A stretch of DNA of 64,000 bases from the NCBI RefSeq assembly GCF_009389715.1, contig NC_052404.1, positions 10,052,480 through 10,116,479 on the forward strand, written 5' to 3'. Positions within the stretch are counted from its first letter, which is position 1; each line of letters begins with the position of its first letter. The notes beneath the pieces were generated by a model that was not told the origin of the DNA, ran no database searches, and saw nothing but the letters and a program-made list of their open reading frames with translations. The DNA comes from Phoenix dactylifera. Taxonomy: Eukaryota; Streptophyta; Magnoliopsida; Arecales; Arecaceae. The position numbers and the translations under genes are program-made. This document shows, one piece after another, positions 49,501-59,660 of this stretch.

Positions 49501-52500
49501 ATGCATTAATGGCAACATGCACGGGTTTTAAATGAAGGTAAAATTGATAGTTCGATTTTTCTGTATAGCTACTTGTATCAACACCTGGAGTTATCAAATC
49601 CATGGGTTAAGAATTATATGCCCCTATCATAGGATCCCAAGCAAAATAACATCATGTTGTACATGCATAAACTATTATTGGACTGATAATTTCTGAATTG
49701 ACAAAGTTCATTGAATTCATATTAAAGACCTCAAGCCTCTGGTGTAGAAAAATGGAGGGAAAAAAAGACCAAATGAAGGCACAGACCCCCCCCCCCCCCC
49801 AATTTCCATGTATACTACATTGCAAACAAAAAGTCAGACATTTCAAATACATGCAAGTGTTGTCAAAAATTACATATAGCAGAAAAACACCTGCATAAGT
49901 GACGAAGAACAGATGCATGCTGTGAATAAGCTTCTGAAAGATATGGATTTGCTTCTATTGCGCCATTGAGAAGTCCAAGTGCATCATTATACTGCTTCAC
50001 CTTTATCATGTCAGAAGCTCTTTTCAATAAACTCATAGCATCATCTTTTTGGCTTTCTGCATATTAGACAAACCAATATAATATCAAAATAGATATCAAC
50101 ATATCCGTCACAAAATTTGAAAAAACATCTTAAAGAAAAAGTTCGTTGACATTACTCTGTGTAATAAGGTATATATACTGATCTTTAAAGAGGAAAGAAT
50201 GGTACAAAATGTCCAGAAACTGGCATTTTATATTATTATTCATATAATCTAATTAGAAAAGTTATGAAAACCTAAAACTATTTTCAAATGCATATATAAT
50301 ATAGAATAATGGATTCAAGTTCACAATGCTGCAAATGGAGAGTGTCCTTTTGCAAGATTGCTTCACTCGATAGAATGCATTATTAAAACAAAAGAAGGCA
50401 CTTCCATGATAGGCTCTATGTGCGTGAAACAGATTTTGCTGGCTGACTTCCTAATCTTATTACAAGGCTTCTTAGGTGGGGTTCAGTGTTACCTGGATAC
50501 ATGACATGGTTGTCCCAATTGAACATGGAATCTTAAAAAAAAAATTGGATACATCCAATACTATATAGATATGTTTATGGATATGCACACATGTATGCAT
50601 ATAAAGACTAATTTGTTGGACCAATTATTTTGCACAATAGAATTCGTAAAATTTTGCTTCTATGATGTTAGACTTGTATACAAGATTTACTGTCTCGGCA
50701 CCGAACTCTGTACTGAAAATAACTTGGCACAATGTCAGTATGCTCGGTGTATGAGGGTCATTTGGCATACGGACACTCGATACGCCCTCTGTACCATATG
50801 CCGGTTCGGCACCAATACAGTACAGTATATTTAGTACGCACCGATACCGATTGGTACAGTGTACCATGCTCATAAATTTCTAGGTATAAGTGCCAAAAGT
50901 TGAGTTGTAATTATGATGATATAATGGTGCACTGATTTGAACTGTCAAGAAGGGTAACAAAGTGTCCAAGTGTCTTAAGTGTCCAATTACAGCAAAAACT
51001 CAGAATTTGAACTGTCCAGGTAACATTGGGCGGGTAAGATAAAGAGAGGCCATGAAGTTGGCAAAATGAATTGATGCAATAGAAAACTTAAAAAAGGCAG
51101 AAGGGAGTGGCTAATTACAATACCTCATCATTTTTAAGCATAAAACAAAACCCTGAGGGAGGAAATGCAGATGGTGTTGTTTCGGGAAAACATAGAAGTT
51201 ATATAATGTGTATCAGGAATGATGTAGCACTATGAGGAAGCAAGTGGTTTGGATTTTTGTCGCTAATGATATGTATCTACTGCTTGCATAAAGCATCCTC
51301 AAGTTGGTAACTAGGTGTATGAAATTCTAAATGTGCGACACCCAAGGAAATTTCTGACATGAAATCTTTGAGTGCCTTTAGCGCTATCCTCTTGCTGAGA
51401 GGCAGTTGGATATGTTTGTGGAGGCGAAGACAGGCAAACCCTGAGGCTTCATATTTAACCATGTTTTCTGGCATGAAATTTTTGAGTGCTTCTAGTGGTA
51501 CCCAGTATCCTCTTGCTGCGAGGCAGTTAAATGTCTTGGGGAGGTGAAGACAGGCAAACCCTGAGGCTTCATATTTAACCATGTTTTCTGGCATGAAATT
51601 TTTGAGTGCTTCTAGCGGTATCCTCTTGCTGCGAGGCAGTTAAATGTCTTGGGGAGGTGAAGACATGCAACCCCTGAGGCTTCATAGTAACCATGTTCGC
51701 TGAAATGAAATTGTTGGGTGCTCTAACAGTATCCTCTGGCTGCGAGGCAGTTAAATGACCTGGGGAGGTGAAGACAGGCAACCCCTGATGCTTCATATTT
51801 AACCATGTCTGCTGACATGAAATTCTTGGGTGCTTCTAGCAGTATCCTCTTGCCGCAAGGCAGTTAGATATGTCTCGGGATGGGGAAGACGAAATACCTG
51901 AGACTTCATATTTAACCATGTTAGCTAGTTTTGGCCCAAGGGGATTGCTGACATAAAATCTTTGAGTGCTTCTAGCGGTATCCTCTTGCTGCAATGCAGT
52001 TAGATATGTCTCAGGGAGGTAAAGACAAGAAACACCTAATGCTTCATTTTTAACCATGCTAGCTAGCTTCTAGGATTACGTTAGAGGCCTATGGAAGGTT
52101 ACTCGAATCAGGAACAGGTATGGAAGAGAATTTGAGAATGAGAAAGAGTAACAGAGTTATGCACCAAGAAAGTGGATAGAAAGCAAGACTCTAGAGATCA
52201 GTCTTGCTATGGTTCCCTATCAGATCCAAGAAGATAAGACGGAAAACTGCATTATCACAGAAATATCCCAGTACGGAAACAGATTCCAAAACTCAGCCCA
52301 GAAAGCAAAATCCAGCGATATCCGCCTCCCAATACCAGCATACCTTCCTTTCCGATCAAAAGAAAAACCGATGGCAGCAGACAAGGTCAACCTACGCCCT
52401 TAATTCCGAATCTCGAAGGTTTCTCATCAATTCCAATACGTTCAGAACACTGAAATCGTCCCATATTAACCCACGAACAACCAATGCAGTTGCGTAAACT

Positions 52501-52919
52501 GTCCAATGAGGAACAATGATGGTAAAGAATCGACCAGATCGACTTGAATCAAGAAAATCAAGAATAGGAATCCAGAGTTTCAAGAATCAAGATTCATCTT
52601 TGTTGAACTTCTATCTTTCAGATTTAAAGAAACCTAAAAAACAGTGAAAATTCAAAGATCCAAAGCGGTATATCACCCTCATCTTGGACGGAATCGTTTC
52701 CTGAAAAGTACCATCCTAGTTACAGCAATCTAACATAAAGATCATCCATATCAATCCCGGATCAGCTCATGAAAACGAAATCCCAATAGATTCATCAGAC
52801 GGGGGTGGAAAGGGCCTACCTTGGCCAGAGACGAGGGGGGGTTGGGAGGAACAACACAAGTAGAGGAGGAGAAGAGGCACGACGACCAGTCCCCCAGAGC
52901 CGGAGAACTTCGCCGCCAT
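43503..52919 (-). CDS. P58IPK: P58IPK/DNAJC3-type ER co-chaperone (TPR plus J domain)
   Basis: ER-lumen HSP40 co-chaperone; in animals and plants it helps BiP and inhibits PKR/PERK-type kinases. Nine exons: 52919-52820, 50056-49891, 49065-48864, 48761-48601, 48262-48169, 48078-47866, 45108-45028, 44650-44432, 43700-43503; 1434 nt, 477 aa plus stop, frame continuous. Residues 1-33 form a signal peptide with a Leu/Val-rich core. TPR-type helical repeats fill about 35-345 (motifs such as YNDALGLLNGAIEANP and HFQKGLRLDPEHSELKKAYF). J domain from about 360 has DWYKILGISRTAS, the catalytic HPD (in WHPDKN) and FREIAAAYE. The tail is Gly/Phe-rich (FPGGGFPGGG). The ATG at 52919 is used because the longer upstream frame starts with GTG. 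Intron 1 (2.76 kb) holds a minisatellite. SEC61 beta is the next gene upstream on the same strand. Confidence 0.95.
49783..49800. repeat. Poly-C run in P58IPK intron 2
   Basis: An uninterrupted run of about 18 C residues, possibly length-variable. Confidence 0.8.
50690..50880. repeat. GTACC-rich dispersed repeat in P58IPK intron 1
   Basis: Contains GGTTCGGCACCAATACAGTAC, CACCGATACCGATTGGTAC and related words; same style as the repeats at 9690, 16985 and 28445. Confidence 0.5.
51290..52060. repeat. Minisatellite of six ~111-136-bp units in P58IPK intron 1
   Basis: The anchor 'gaggcagtt' (or a near match) occurs at 51399, 51520, 51633, 51744, 51857 and 51993, giving spacings of 121, 113, 111, 113 and 136. 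Each unit includes a CATGAAATTTTTGAGTGCTTC block, TATCCTCTTGCTGC, GAGGTGAAGACAGGCAA and CCTGAGGCTTCATATTTAACC. The last spacing is longer because of an extra TAGTTTTGGCCCAAGGGGAT segment. Short frames on both strands across it repeat with the units and are not genes. Confidence 0.93.
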
Positions 52920-55203
52920 CTTTTCCTTCCCGTTTCCGAAGCGAAGAGAAGAAGGAAGCCCCAAATCCAAGTCCCCAAACGATTCGGAAGACCCGCCCAC
53001 CCGGCGACCGGATGCCGCCGTTGAAGGCTTGTTGTTTCAACCTTCGGGATCCGATTCGGAATCGGACGGGCGGATGCTGATACGCCTGGTTAGTACTCCG
53101 GATTCTCACCATTACACGTCGCAGACACCAATGATTGTGTGCCACGTGGATTCAGATAGGACAAGGTCGGCTTCTCTTCCCCCGTGTTGTCCGGATTCAG
53201 GGAAAACCAGGTGTTCACTTGTCACAAGACCAGCCCACTTAAATAGATTTGAAGCAAGTAGTCCCGGTTGGGGCATTGAAAAATCTTGGAAGATGTTGAT
53301 TGAAGGATGAGAAGCCTTGGTAGATGTAGTTGATAAATTGTAAGGTTAACAAAATGATGGTCATTCTTAAAGATTCATTTATATGATTCAAAATGATGGA
53401 AAGGTTGAGAATCAGTCGAGTCGAGTATGATCATGTCTTTAGCTGCTTGAATCTATCGGAAGGTTTGTTCACGTTAGGTATGCATACGCTCTAATCTATC
53501 TAATCTTAATTGTGATTGGAATCTAAAATTATATATATTAATATCATAAAGATTTTGCAATACAGAAACCAAAGCCTCGACTAATTGGGATTTGAAATTG
53601 CTAATTTTATTGGGATTTGAAACTGTTGATTTCATCTAGACTGGCTAAAAATGACGATAATACAATTCAAGAATGCAGATCATAAAATTTAGATTTTGGA
53701 GTGGTTTTTAGTTAATATACAAATGTGAAAACCCGAAACTATAATTAAGCTAGCCACCAAGCCAACATGGCACTTCCCAACTAGAAATAAGCTTGCAATT
53801 TTATAATAATTGTGTCAGACATTGAGCACAGCTCTAATACCACTTATTGCAAACTCATGATGGAGAACACTTAACTACCAGGTGAGGAACCTGCCCCAGG
53901 CTTATAAACACTAAGATGCACGAAAGATCAATATTTAGTCGGACTTCTATATAAGGAAAAGATGTGTTATTTAACAATAGTATCTATGACTATGAGGTTT
54001 TTCTTGTTATTAAATATTTAACTTTGGCCTAACAAACTCTTGAAACAAGAAAACCTCTTCCTCCACCCAAAAAAAGAAAGAGAAGAAGAAGAAGAAAACC
54101 TCTTCACCTCCTACAAGCAACCTCGCTATTAGTGCTGGGGACCAAGACATCCAGAATGGCAAAGCCAATCCAGATCGGAGACGTGAAGCCACCATGTACT
54201 CAACCTACCAAAAAGCTTTCGTAAGTAGACCGATTGGCAATTAGGTTCAACGAGGACTTCCAGGGTACGTTGAAAGTTAACGGCTAGATGTTTCCCTCCA
54301 CTTTACGGAGTTGCGGCTTACGTCGAGGCTCACAAGTTGGCGACGGTGGACCCGCAACGTTCACCGCGCACAATCCTGCAAAATTTTAAGTGGTGCTACT
54401 GCTCAAATGGTGGTGAGATGAAGAAATACTTGAAATGATTTAAGAGTTTCACTTTTTTTTTTTTTTTTTTTTTTTGTCAAAGAGAACCACCCCAATCAAC
54501 GTGGTATCCTGTGAAAGAACAGAGAATCAATAGACTATAAATCATACAGTAATAGAGACTCGCTGTGTTATTATTGGTGGAAACGCAGATGGTTGGAAAA
54601 CCAGAAAGCAATGAGAGGATATTTTACCGGAATGCCTTTACAGTAGTATTCCATGTAAAATAGATCAAAGATGACTGGACAATGGGAGAAATATGGCAAA
54701 AGTATAGAAAAAAAGCAAAGAGCTCGTAGATTAGCTTTGTAGACATATCAAACTATTATCAAAGAAAAGAGAAAGCAGACTTCCATAGAATTACGCATGA
54801 AATAGCTTTATGCAAACTCTTTCATAATATCCAGGCAATCCATACTCATAAAAGTTTCATTCTGTGTGAAGATTTTTCTTTTTCAGGTGCAGCCATTTTC
54901 TGTTATCTTTATAAGATTTTACAGCTGACAGGCTAGCATGCATGCAACACTGAATCCAATGATCGATGGCTTAAATCCTCCAACATACTCAAAAAAGTTT
55001 TTCTGCAGCCCTCAGGGAAAAAAGCAGCAAAGAAAGAAAGGAAACATTAAATCTTAATGATCTTTGGCTACTCAGCTCCTTTTTTTTTTTAAGGCAGACC
55101 AAAATCACTTCCGAAGTCTCAAGCATAACCACCAAAAGATCTTACCATCAAGCTAGCTGGCAGCTTACAAAAGCGGATAGCCTTATTGCTGGTGATTGGC
55201 AGC
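52920..55203. other. P58IPK promoter region and intergenic sequence
   Basis: 52920-53150 is GC-richer and should hold the P58IPK leader and promoter. Further right the sequence is AT-rich, with a run of about 24 T residues near 54453-54476. No gene was recognised. Confidence 0.5.
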
Positions 55204-55208
55204 CAATC

Positions 55209-55633
55209 TGATGGAGACATCAGAGCCCTTCATCCAGATGATCCTGAGCCCCCGGATTGAGCCAGACTCGTTTATTTACATATTTATTTTATTATTTTAT
55301 TTTTGGGCTTATTTGCATTCTAGGGTTTATTTGTGGTTTATTTTATTTCTGGGCTTATTTGCATTTTAGGGCTTATTTGTGTTATTTGTGGGTTCATTAG
55401 GATTTATTTCTGTGTAAGGGGGGTTTATGCAAGTTGTGTATTTGGGCCCTATATATAGGGAACTATTTTCATGATTAGGGTTTAATGAATGATTAAGAAT
55501 TTCTTTTCCCCCAGATCTTATTCTTCCTCCTCCTCCTCCCCTTCTCTTCTTTCTGTGTCTCTAGAACCTCTTCTTCCTTCTTCCTCTCTTGTTCTTCCTT
55601 CTTCTTCTCTTCCCCCGCACTGGTGCTGCATCA
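55209..55633 (+). repeat. 5' LTR of the chromodomain element
   Basis: 425 bp. A TATATATA box at 55450-55457 sits inside the palindrome CCCTATATATAGGG. The pyrimidine-rich 3' part (cttcttcctcc repeats) accounts for the open frame beginning at 55489. Confidence 0.95.
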
Positions 55634-55636
55634 ACT

Positions 55637-55648
55637 TGGTATCAGAGC
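55637..55648 (+). promoter_or_regulatory. Primer-binding site, initiator-tRNA-Met type
   Basis: TGGTATCAGAGC, three bases after the 5' LTR. It is the common plant LTR-retrotransposon primer site. Confidence 0.92.
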
Positions 55649-57686
55649 AAGGCTGGTTTTGCCCCTGCTGCCAAAGCCACGGTCCAGTGTTTCCTCTCTT
55701 CCTTTCTCTCTCGGTGTTCACCAGCCCCTACCCCCCCCCCCCCCCTCTTTCGGTTTTCACCAGAGAAAAAAAAAAAAAAAAAAAAAAGAGGACAAAGGGG
55801 ACAAAGGGATCAACCCTGATTCACCGAGCTTCTCTCGGTTCCTCTCCTTCCCTCTGTCAGCTTCACACACAAAAAAAAAAAGAGGGGAAGACCCCTGTTC
55901 GTCGGCCCCGTCCCGCCGGCCGCCAAGCCCGCGGCCACCACTCCCACGCTCCACCGCCGCTGCATCACGCCACCGCCAGGCCGAGCGCCGCCCCCTCCGA
56001 AGTGTCGCCGCGCGCCCCGAGCACTCCGCCACCATCGGGCACCCTGTTGCCGCCCGCGGAAGCCTGAGACCGGCCGCCTGCGTCGTGTCCGCAGAGGGGA
56101 CCGCCGCCGTGGAGTCCCACGGTTGGTCGCCGTCGGTCGCCGCAAGCCCGCAGCCGCTGCCGCGATCTCCGCCCCGCCTCGCAGCCAACGCCACGAAATC
56201 CGGCGCATCCCCAACGAATCCGTCGGAGATTGAAGACGGCCAGCGTAGCGGGTAAGATTCAAACCCGATAACCCGGATCCTAACGGATCCGAGTTAAAAA
56301 AAAAAAAAAAAAAAGAGGAGTACGCACGTGACCGCACGTGCCCAAAAAAAAAAAAAGAAAAAAAAAGAGAAAAAAAAAGAAAAGGAAAAAAAAAAAAACC
56401 CTACCTCTGTTCATCTTCTCCCTCGGGTCGTCCGCCGTCGCCGCCGCCCGTGACGCGCCGCTCCACCCAAGTCGCCGCAGCGATCGCCCCTCCGGCCTCG
56501 CCACCTGAGTCCGGCCGCCGTGCCGCCAGAGCCCGAGCCGCCGTCCGCCTTCTGTCGCCGCCGAGGCCTCCGCCGCGTCCGCCGGTGCCGCCCCGCCCCG
56601 AACTCCCCGCCGAGCTGCACCGTCTGCGCCTCCGCAACCGCCTACGCCGACGTTCCAGTCGACGCCACCATCCCGTCGGGGCCCGAGCCGACGCCGCCGG
56701 CCTCCTCGTACATCCCCTCCCATTTCCCTCACCACCGGTCGACTCCACAGGCCGCACGCCGCCCTCCTTCCGCCGCCCTCTTTTCCTCACGGCCCCACTG
56801 TCCACCTTCTCCACTGCTCACCACCGCACCCCTCCACCGCTCACCACCGCCTCCGCACCCACAGCTCGCCGCTCTCCCTTTCCCCTCATCTTTTTTTTTT
56901 ATTTGGCCACTGCAACTCACCCGAGCACCTCTCCATCGACCCCCAGACAGGCTCCTTTTGGGCCTGGCCACCCACTGCCTCCTCACAGGCCCAAACCAGC
57001 AGGCCATCACTACAGAGGCCTGGTCCCATCTCACAAACTCAGCAGGTCTACTCTCCTCCATTTTACAAGCCCAGCAGACTAGCCAAGGTGCTGTGATCAG
57101 ATCCAAATAGAAGCCAATTTAAGCCAATTGAAAAGGTCCATCAGCTGCAACCAAGCAACGATCGTCGCCCCAGCCCACGAGCACACATTCTGGTCGCCTA
57201 CTTCGCGACAGGTAATAAGGTTTCCGCTTTTCTTGGGCTTGTTCATTTAATTATGTTCTAGTTCTCTTGCATGATAGCCATATACTTGAAAATTTATATT
57301 GTTGTCAAAATTCAGAACATAGAACCCCTACTTTCAAACCCATCCTATTTGCCTTGTTAAAATCTAAATATTAAATTAGCACACCCTAACAACTGGATGC
57401 TTCTCAACATTCTTCGATCAGATTGATTTAGGATCAGAACAACTGTACTACTTGATTGCAATCTAATTTCTTAAATTGAATAATCTTAATCCTTAATTCT
57501 GAATAACTAAAGTAAAAATCAGCAACATTTAAATTTTAAGTTATTATTGTGAGGACTTGCTGATTTCTGAAATCATAATAGATTGCATTAGTAGGTTGTC
57601 CTGCATCAAATTTGATCTTGCATCATATTTATTAGGGTTTCATTAGTGACACTGCATTTCACATCTTCACCTAGTGTCATCATTGC
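55649..57686 (+). other. Long GC-rich leader of the chromodomain element
   Basis: About 2 kb between primer site and gag. It contains C-runs, several A-runs (for example near 55768-55788, 56295-56315 and 56343-56398) and two very GC-rich stretches (about 55900-56230 and 56405-56800) with CCG/GCC-type codon-like repeats. Overlapping open frames occur on both strands here and are best explained by composition. Whether the GC-rich blocks are native leader or captured host exon sequence cannot be told by eye. Confidence 0.6.
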
Positions 57687-59283
57687 ATGCCAACCTGTAG
57701 TGATATGGAGTACTATTTCAATCAACCTAAAACCCCTGTAGCTACCATAGATTCCGACATTTTGAGGTCTGTCTTAGAACAGATCGTTGCCATACGGGCT
57801 GGATACAAAGAATTCAGACAAGAGATCCGTGAGCTCGTGCAACATTCTAGGACCCCTAAATCGCCAACCCCTGTTACAGCCCAACCGATTTGTCGCACCA
57901 CCTGTAGTCCTTCCCCACTCTCCTAGGCACCAAACCCAATACTCTAGGTGTCAACAATTCGGCCACATAGCGCCCCAATGTTCCACTAAAACCTACTCGA
58001 TTACTGAACCAGAAGTTAGGAACCAAGAGGCCGAATATGTCGAAGAAGTCTATGAACCAAATATAGAAGACTATGAAGAAGACTTTGAAGACGAACCTAC
58101 AGAATTAGACTTTGTCCAAAATGATTCCCAAAGGGAGACTAGTGATCTAAGTACAACCAAGCCACTTCACATCACAACTGTGGAAGAGGTAGTGACAGAT
58201 ATTGAGAGCCAATCATCTGAATTGGCACTTGTAGCTAAAGTTACCCATGCGGAGTCCAACCTTGAACATTCCCCGGTAGTAGTTTCCCTTCTAGAGGAGT
58301 TTCATGATGCACTCCCTGATGATCTTCCGGATGCACTTTCTCCAATGCATGATATCCAACGCGCAATCGATCTAGTTCCCGGAGCATCTCTGCCCAACCT
58401 TCTACATCATAGGCTCAGACCGAATGCATATGCTAGGACCTGGAATTTAATGTTACCGACAGTTGAATTTGCATGTAATAGTTCGGTTAACAAGTCCATA
58501 GGTATGAGTCCATTCGAAGTAGTGCATGATTACAAACTTAGGCAACCCATAGACCTGTTTTTCATGTCTCATCAGTATAGAGTCTTTGAGTCTGGACAAT
58601 CAATTGTATCACATCCACATTCATTGCATCGAGAAATCAGCAATTGTAGTCACTTTAATAACTTAAAATATAAATTCTTTGCTGATTTACACAGACGTTA
58701 TAATGAGTTAAGTGAAAGAGATTACATCATGATAAGAATTAGGTTTAAACGACTTTCTTCGGAAACGTTTAAAAAATTGCAAATTTGTAGTGCAGAACAG
58801 TTCAAAATCTTAAAGAAAACCAGTTCGAATGCATATGTTGTGGATCTTCCTGATGACTATGGAATTAGTGCGACATTTAATATTGAAGATTTAGTCCCAT
58901 ACAAAAAGATAATATCCCTGCCTTCTGACCCCTTTATTGATATACCTGCCTATGTTGGATACCCTGCCCTATTACCTGCTGTTGAGCCACCACCTCCCAA
59001 ATTTCATGCACGCAGAGAACAAATAGAACATATATTGGATGAGCAGGTTATTTCAAGCAGGAACGGTGGTTACCAACGTTACCTTGTTCGGTGGAAAGGT
59101 CGACCAAAGTCTGATGTGACGTGGATTTCCAAAGCACAGTTGCAGCGCATTGACCCCGATCTTCTGGAGCGGTACGACAGCCGGCCAGACCTGTACTCGA
59201 CGGGGTCGAGTTTTTCTCACCCGGGAGGAGTTGATGGGGACATCAGAGCCCTTCATCCAGATGATCCTGAGCCCCCGGATTGA
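57687..59283 (+). pseudogene. Broken gag-pol remnant: gag, RT stub, integrase C-part, chromodomain
   Basis: Gag begins at the ATG at 57687 and stays open to 57926. The continuing homology then lies in a different frame, open to 59283, so one frame break falls near 57880-57890. The second frame has a worn CCHC knuckle (RCQQFGHIAPQC, first Cys lost), an acidic stretch, an RT N-terminal piece (about 58270-58415, LLEEFHDALPDDLP and AIDLVPGASLPN), then jumps at about 58416 into the integrase C-part (TVEFACNSSVNKSIGMSPFE, SSNAYVVDLPDDYGISATFN). A chromodomain follows at about 59011-59180 (IEHILDEQ, YLVRWKGRPKSDVTW). The last 17 codons run into the 3' LTR. No host function is implied. Confidence 0.88.
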
Positions 59284-59655
59284 GCCAGACTCGTTTATTT
59301 GCATATTTATTTTATTATTTTATTTTTGGGCTTATTTGCATTCTAGGGTTTATTTGTGGTTTATTTTATTTCTGGGCTTATTTGCATTTTAGGGCTTATT
59401 TGTGTTATTTGTGGGTTCATTAGGATTTATTTCTGTGTAAGGGGGTTTATGCAAGTTGTGTATTTGGGCCCTATATATAGGGAACTATTTTCATGATTAG
59501 GATTTAATGAATGATTAAGAATTTCTTTTCCCCCAGATCTTATTCTTCCTCCTCCTCCTCCCCTTCTCTTCTTCCTGTGTCTCTAGAACCTCTTCTTCCT
59601 TCTTCCTCTCTTGTTCTTCCTTCTTCTTCTCTTCCCCCGCACTGGTGCTGCATCA
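59232..59655 (+). repeat. 3' LTR of the chromodomain element
   Basis: 424 bp, nearly identical to the 5' LTR, followed by the second CAATC. The pol frame ends inside it at 59283. Confidence 0.95.
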
Positions 59656-59660
59656 CAATC

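Larger units (their letters stand above)
55209..59655 (+). mobile_element. Young deleted Ty3/gypsy chromodomain retrotransposon
   Basis: Complete ends: 5' LTR 55209-55633, 3' LTR 59232-59655, both starting TGATGG and ending GCATCA, flanked by CAATC on each side (55204-55208 and 59656-59660). Primer site TGGTATCAGAGC (initiator-Met type) at 55637. A purine tract GGGAGGAG stands before the 3' LTR. The coding part is a deletion product: a piece of gag with a damaged zinc knuckle, a short RT N-terminal piece, the C-terminal part of integrase, and a chromodomain. Protease, most of RT, RNase H and the integrase core are absent. The LTRs differ by four substitutions and one indel (about 1%), so insertion is recent. 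It cannot move alone. It sits between P58IPK and SEC61 beta, in the sense opposite to both. Confidence 0.95.

Noticed and set aside
51290-52060. Regular repeats that might suggest a CRISPR-like array
   Set aside because: Units are contiguous and about 111-136 bp with no short repeat/unique spacer pattern, in a plant intron; it is a minisatellite.
52767-53000. Longer N-terminus for P58IPK starting at 53000
   Set aside because: The codon at 53000 is GTG; the first ATG at 52919 begins a proper signal peptide.
55489-56255. Long plus-strand open frames at 55489-56067 and 55623-56255 (and similar at 59511)
   Set aside because: They begin in or beside the pyrimidine-rich LTR and run through low-complexity C-, A- and GC-runs of the retrotransposon leader. 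The version at 59511 is simply the other LTR.
56401-57110. Overlapping open frames on both strands at 56401-57110
   Set aside because: GC-rich CCG repeats keep several frames open at once; products are Pro/Arg/Ala-rich with no domain.
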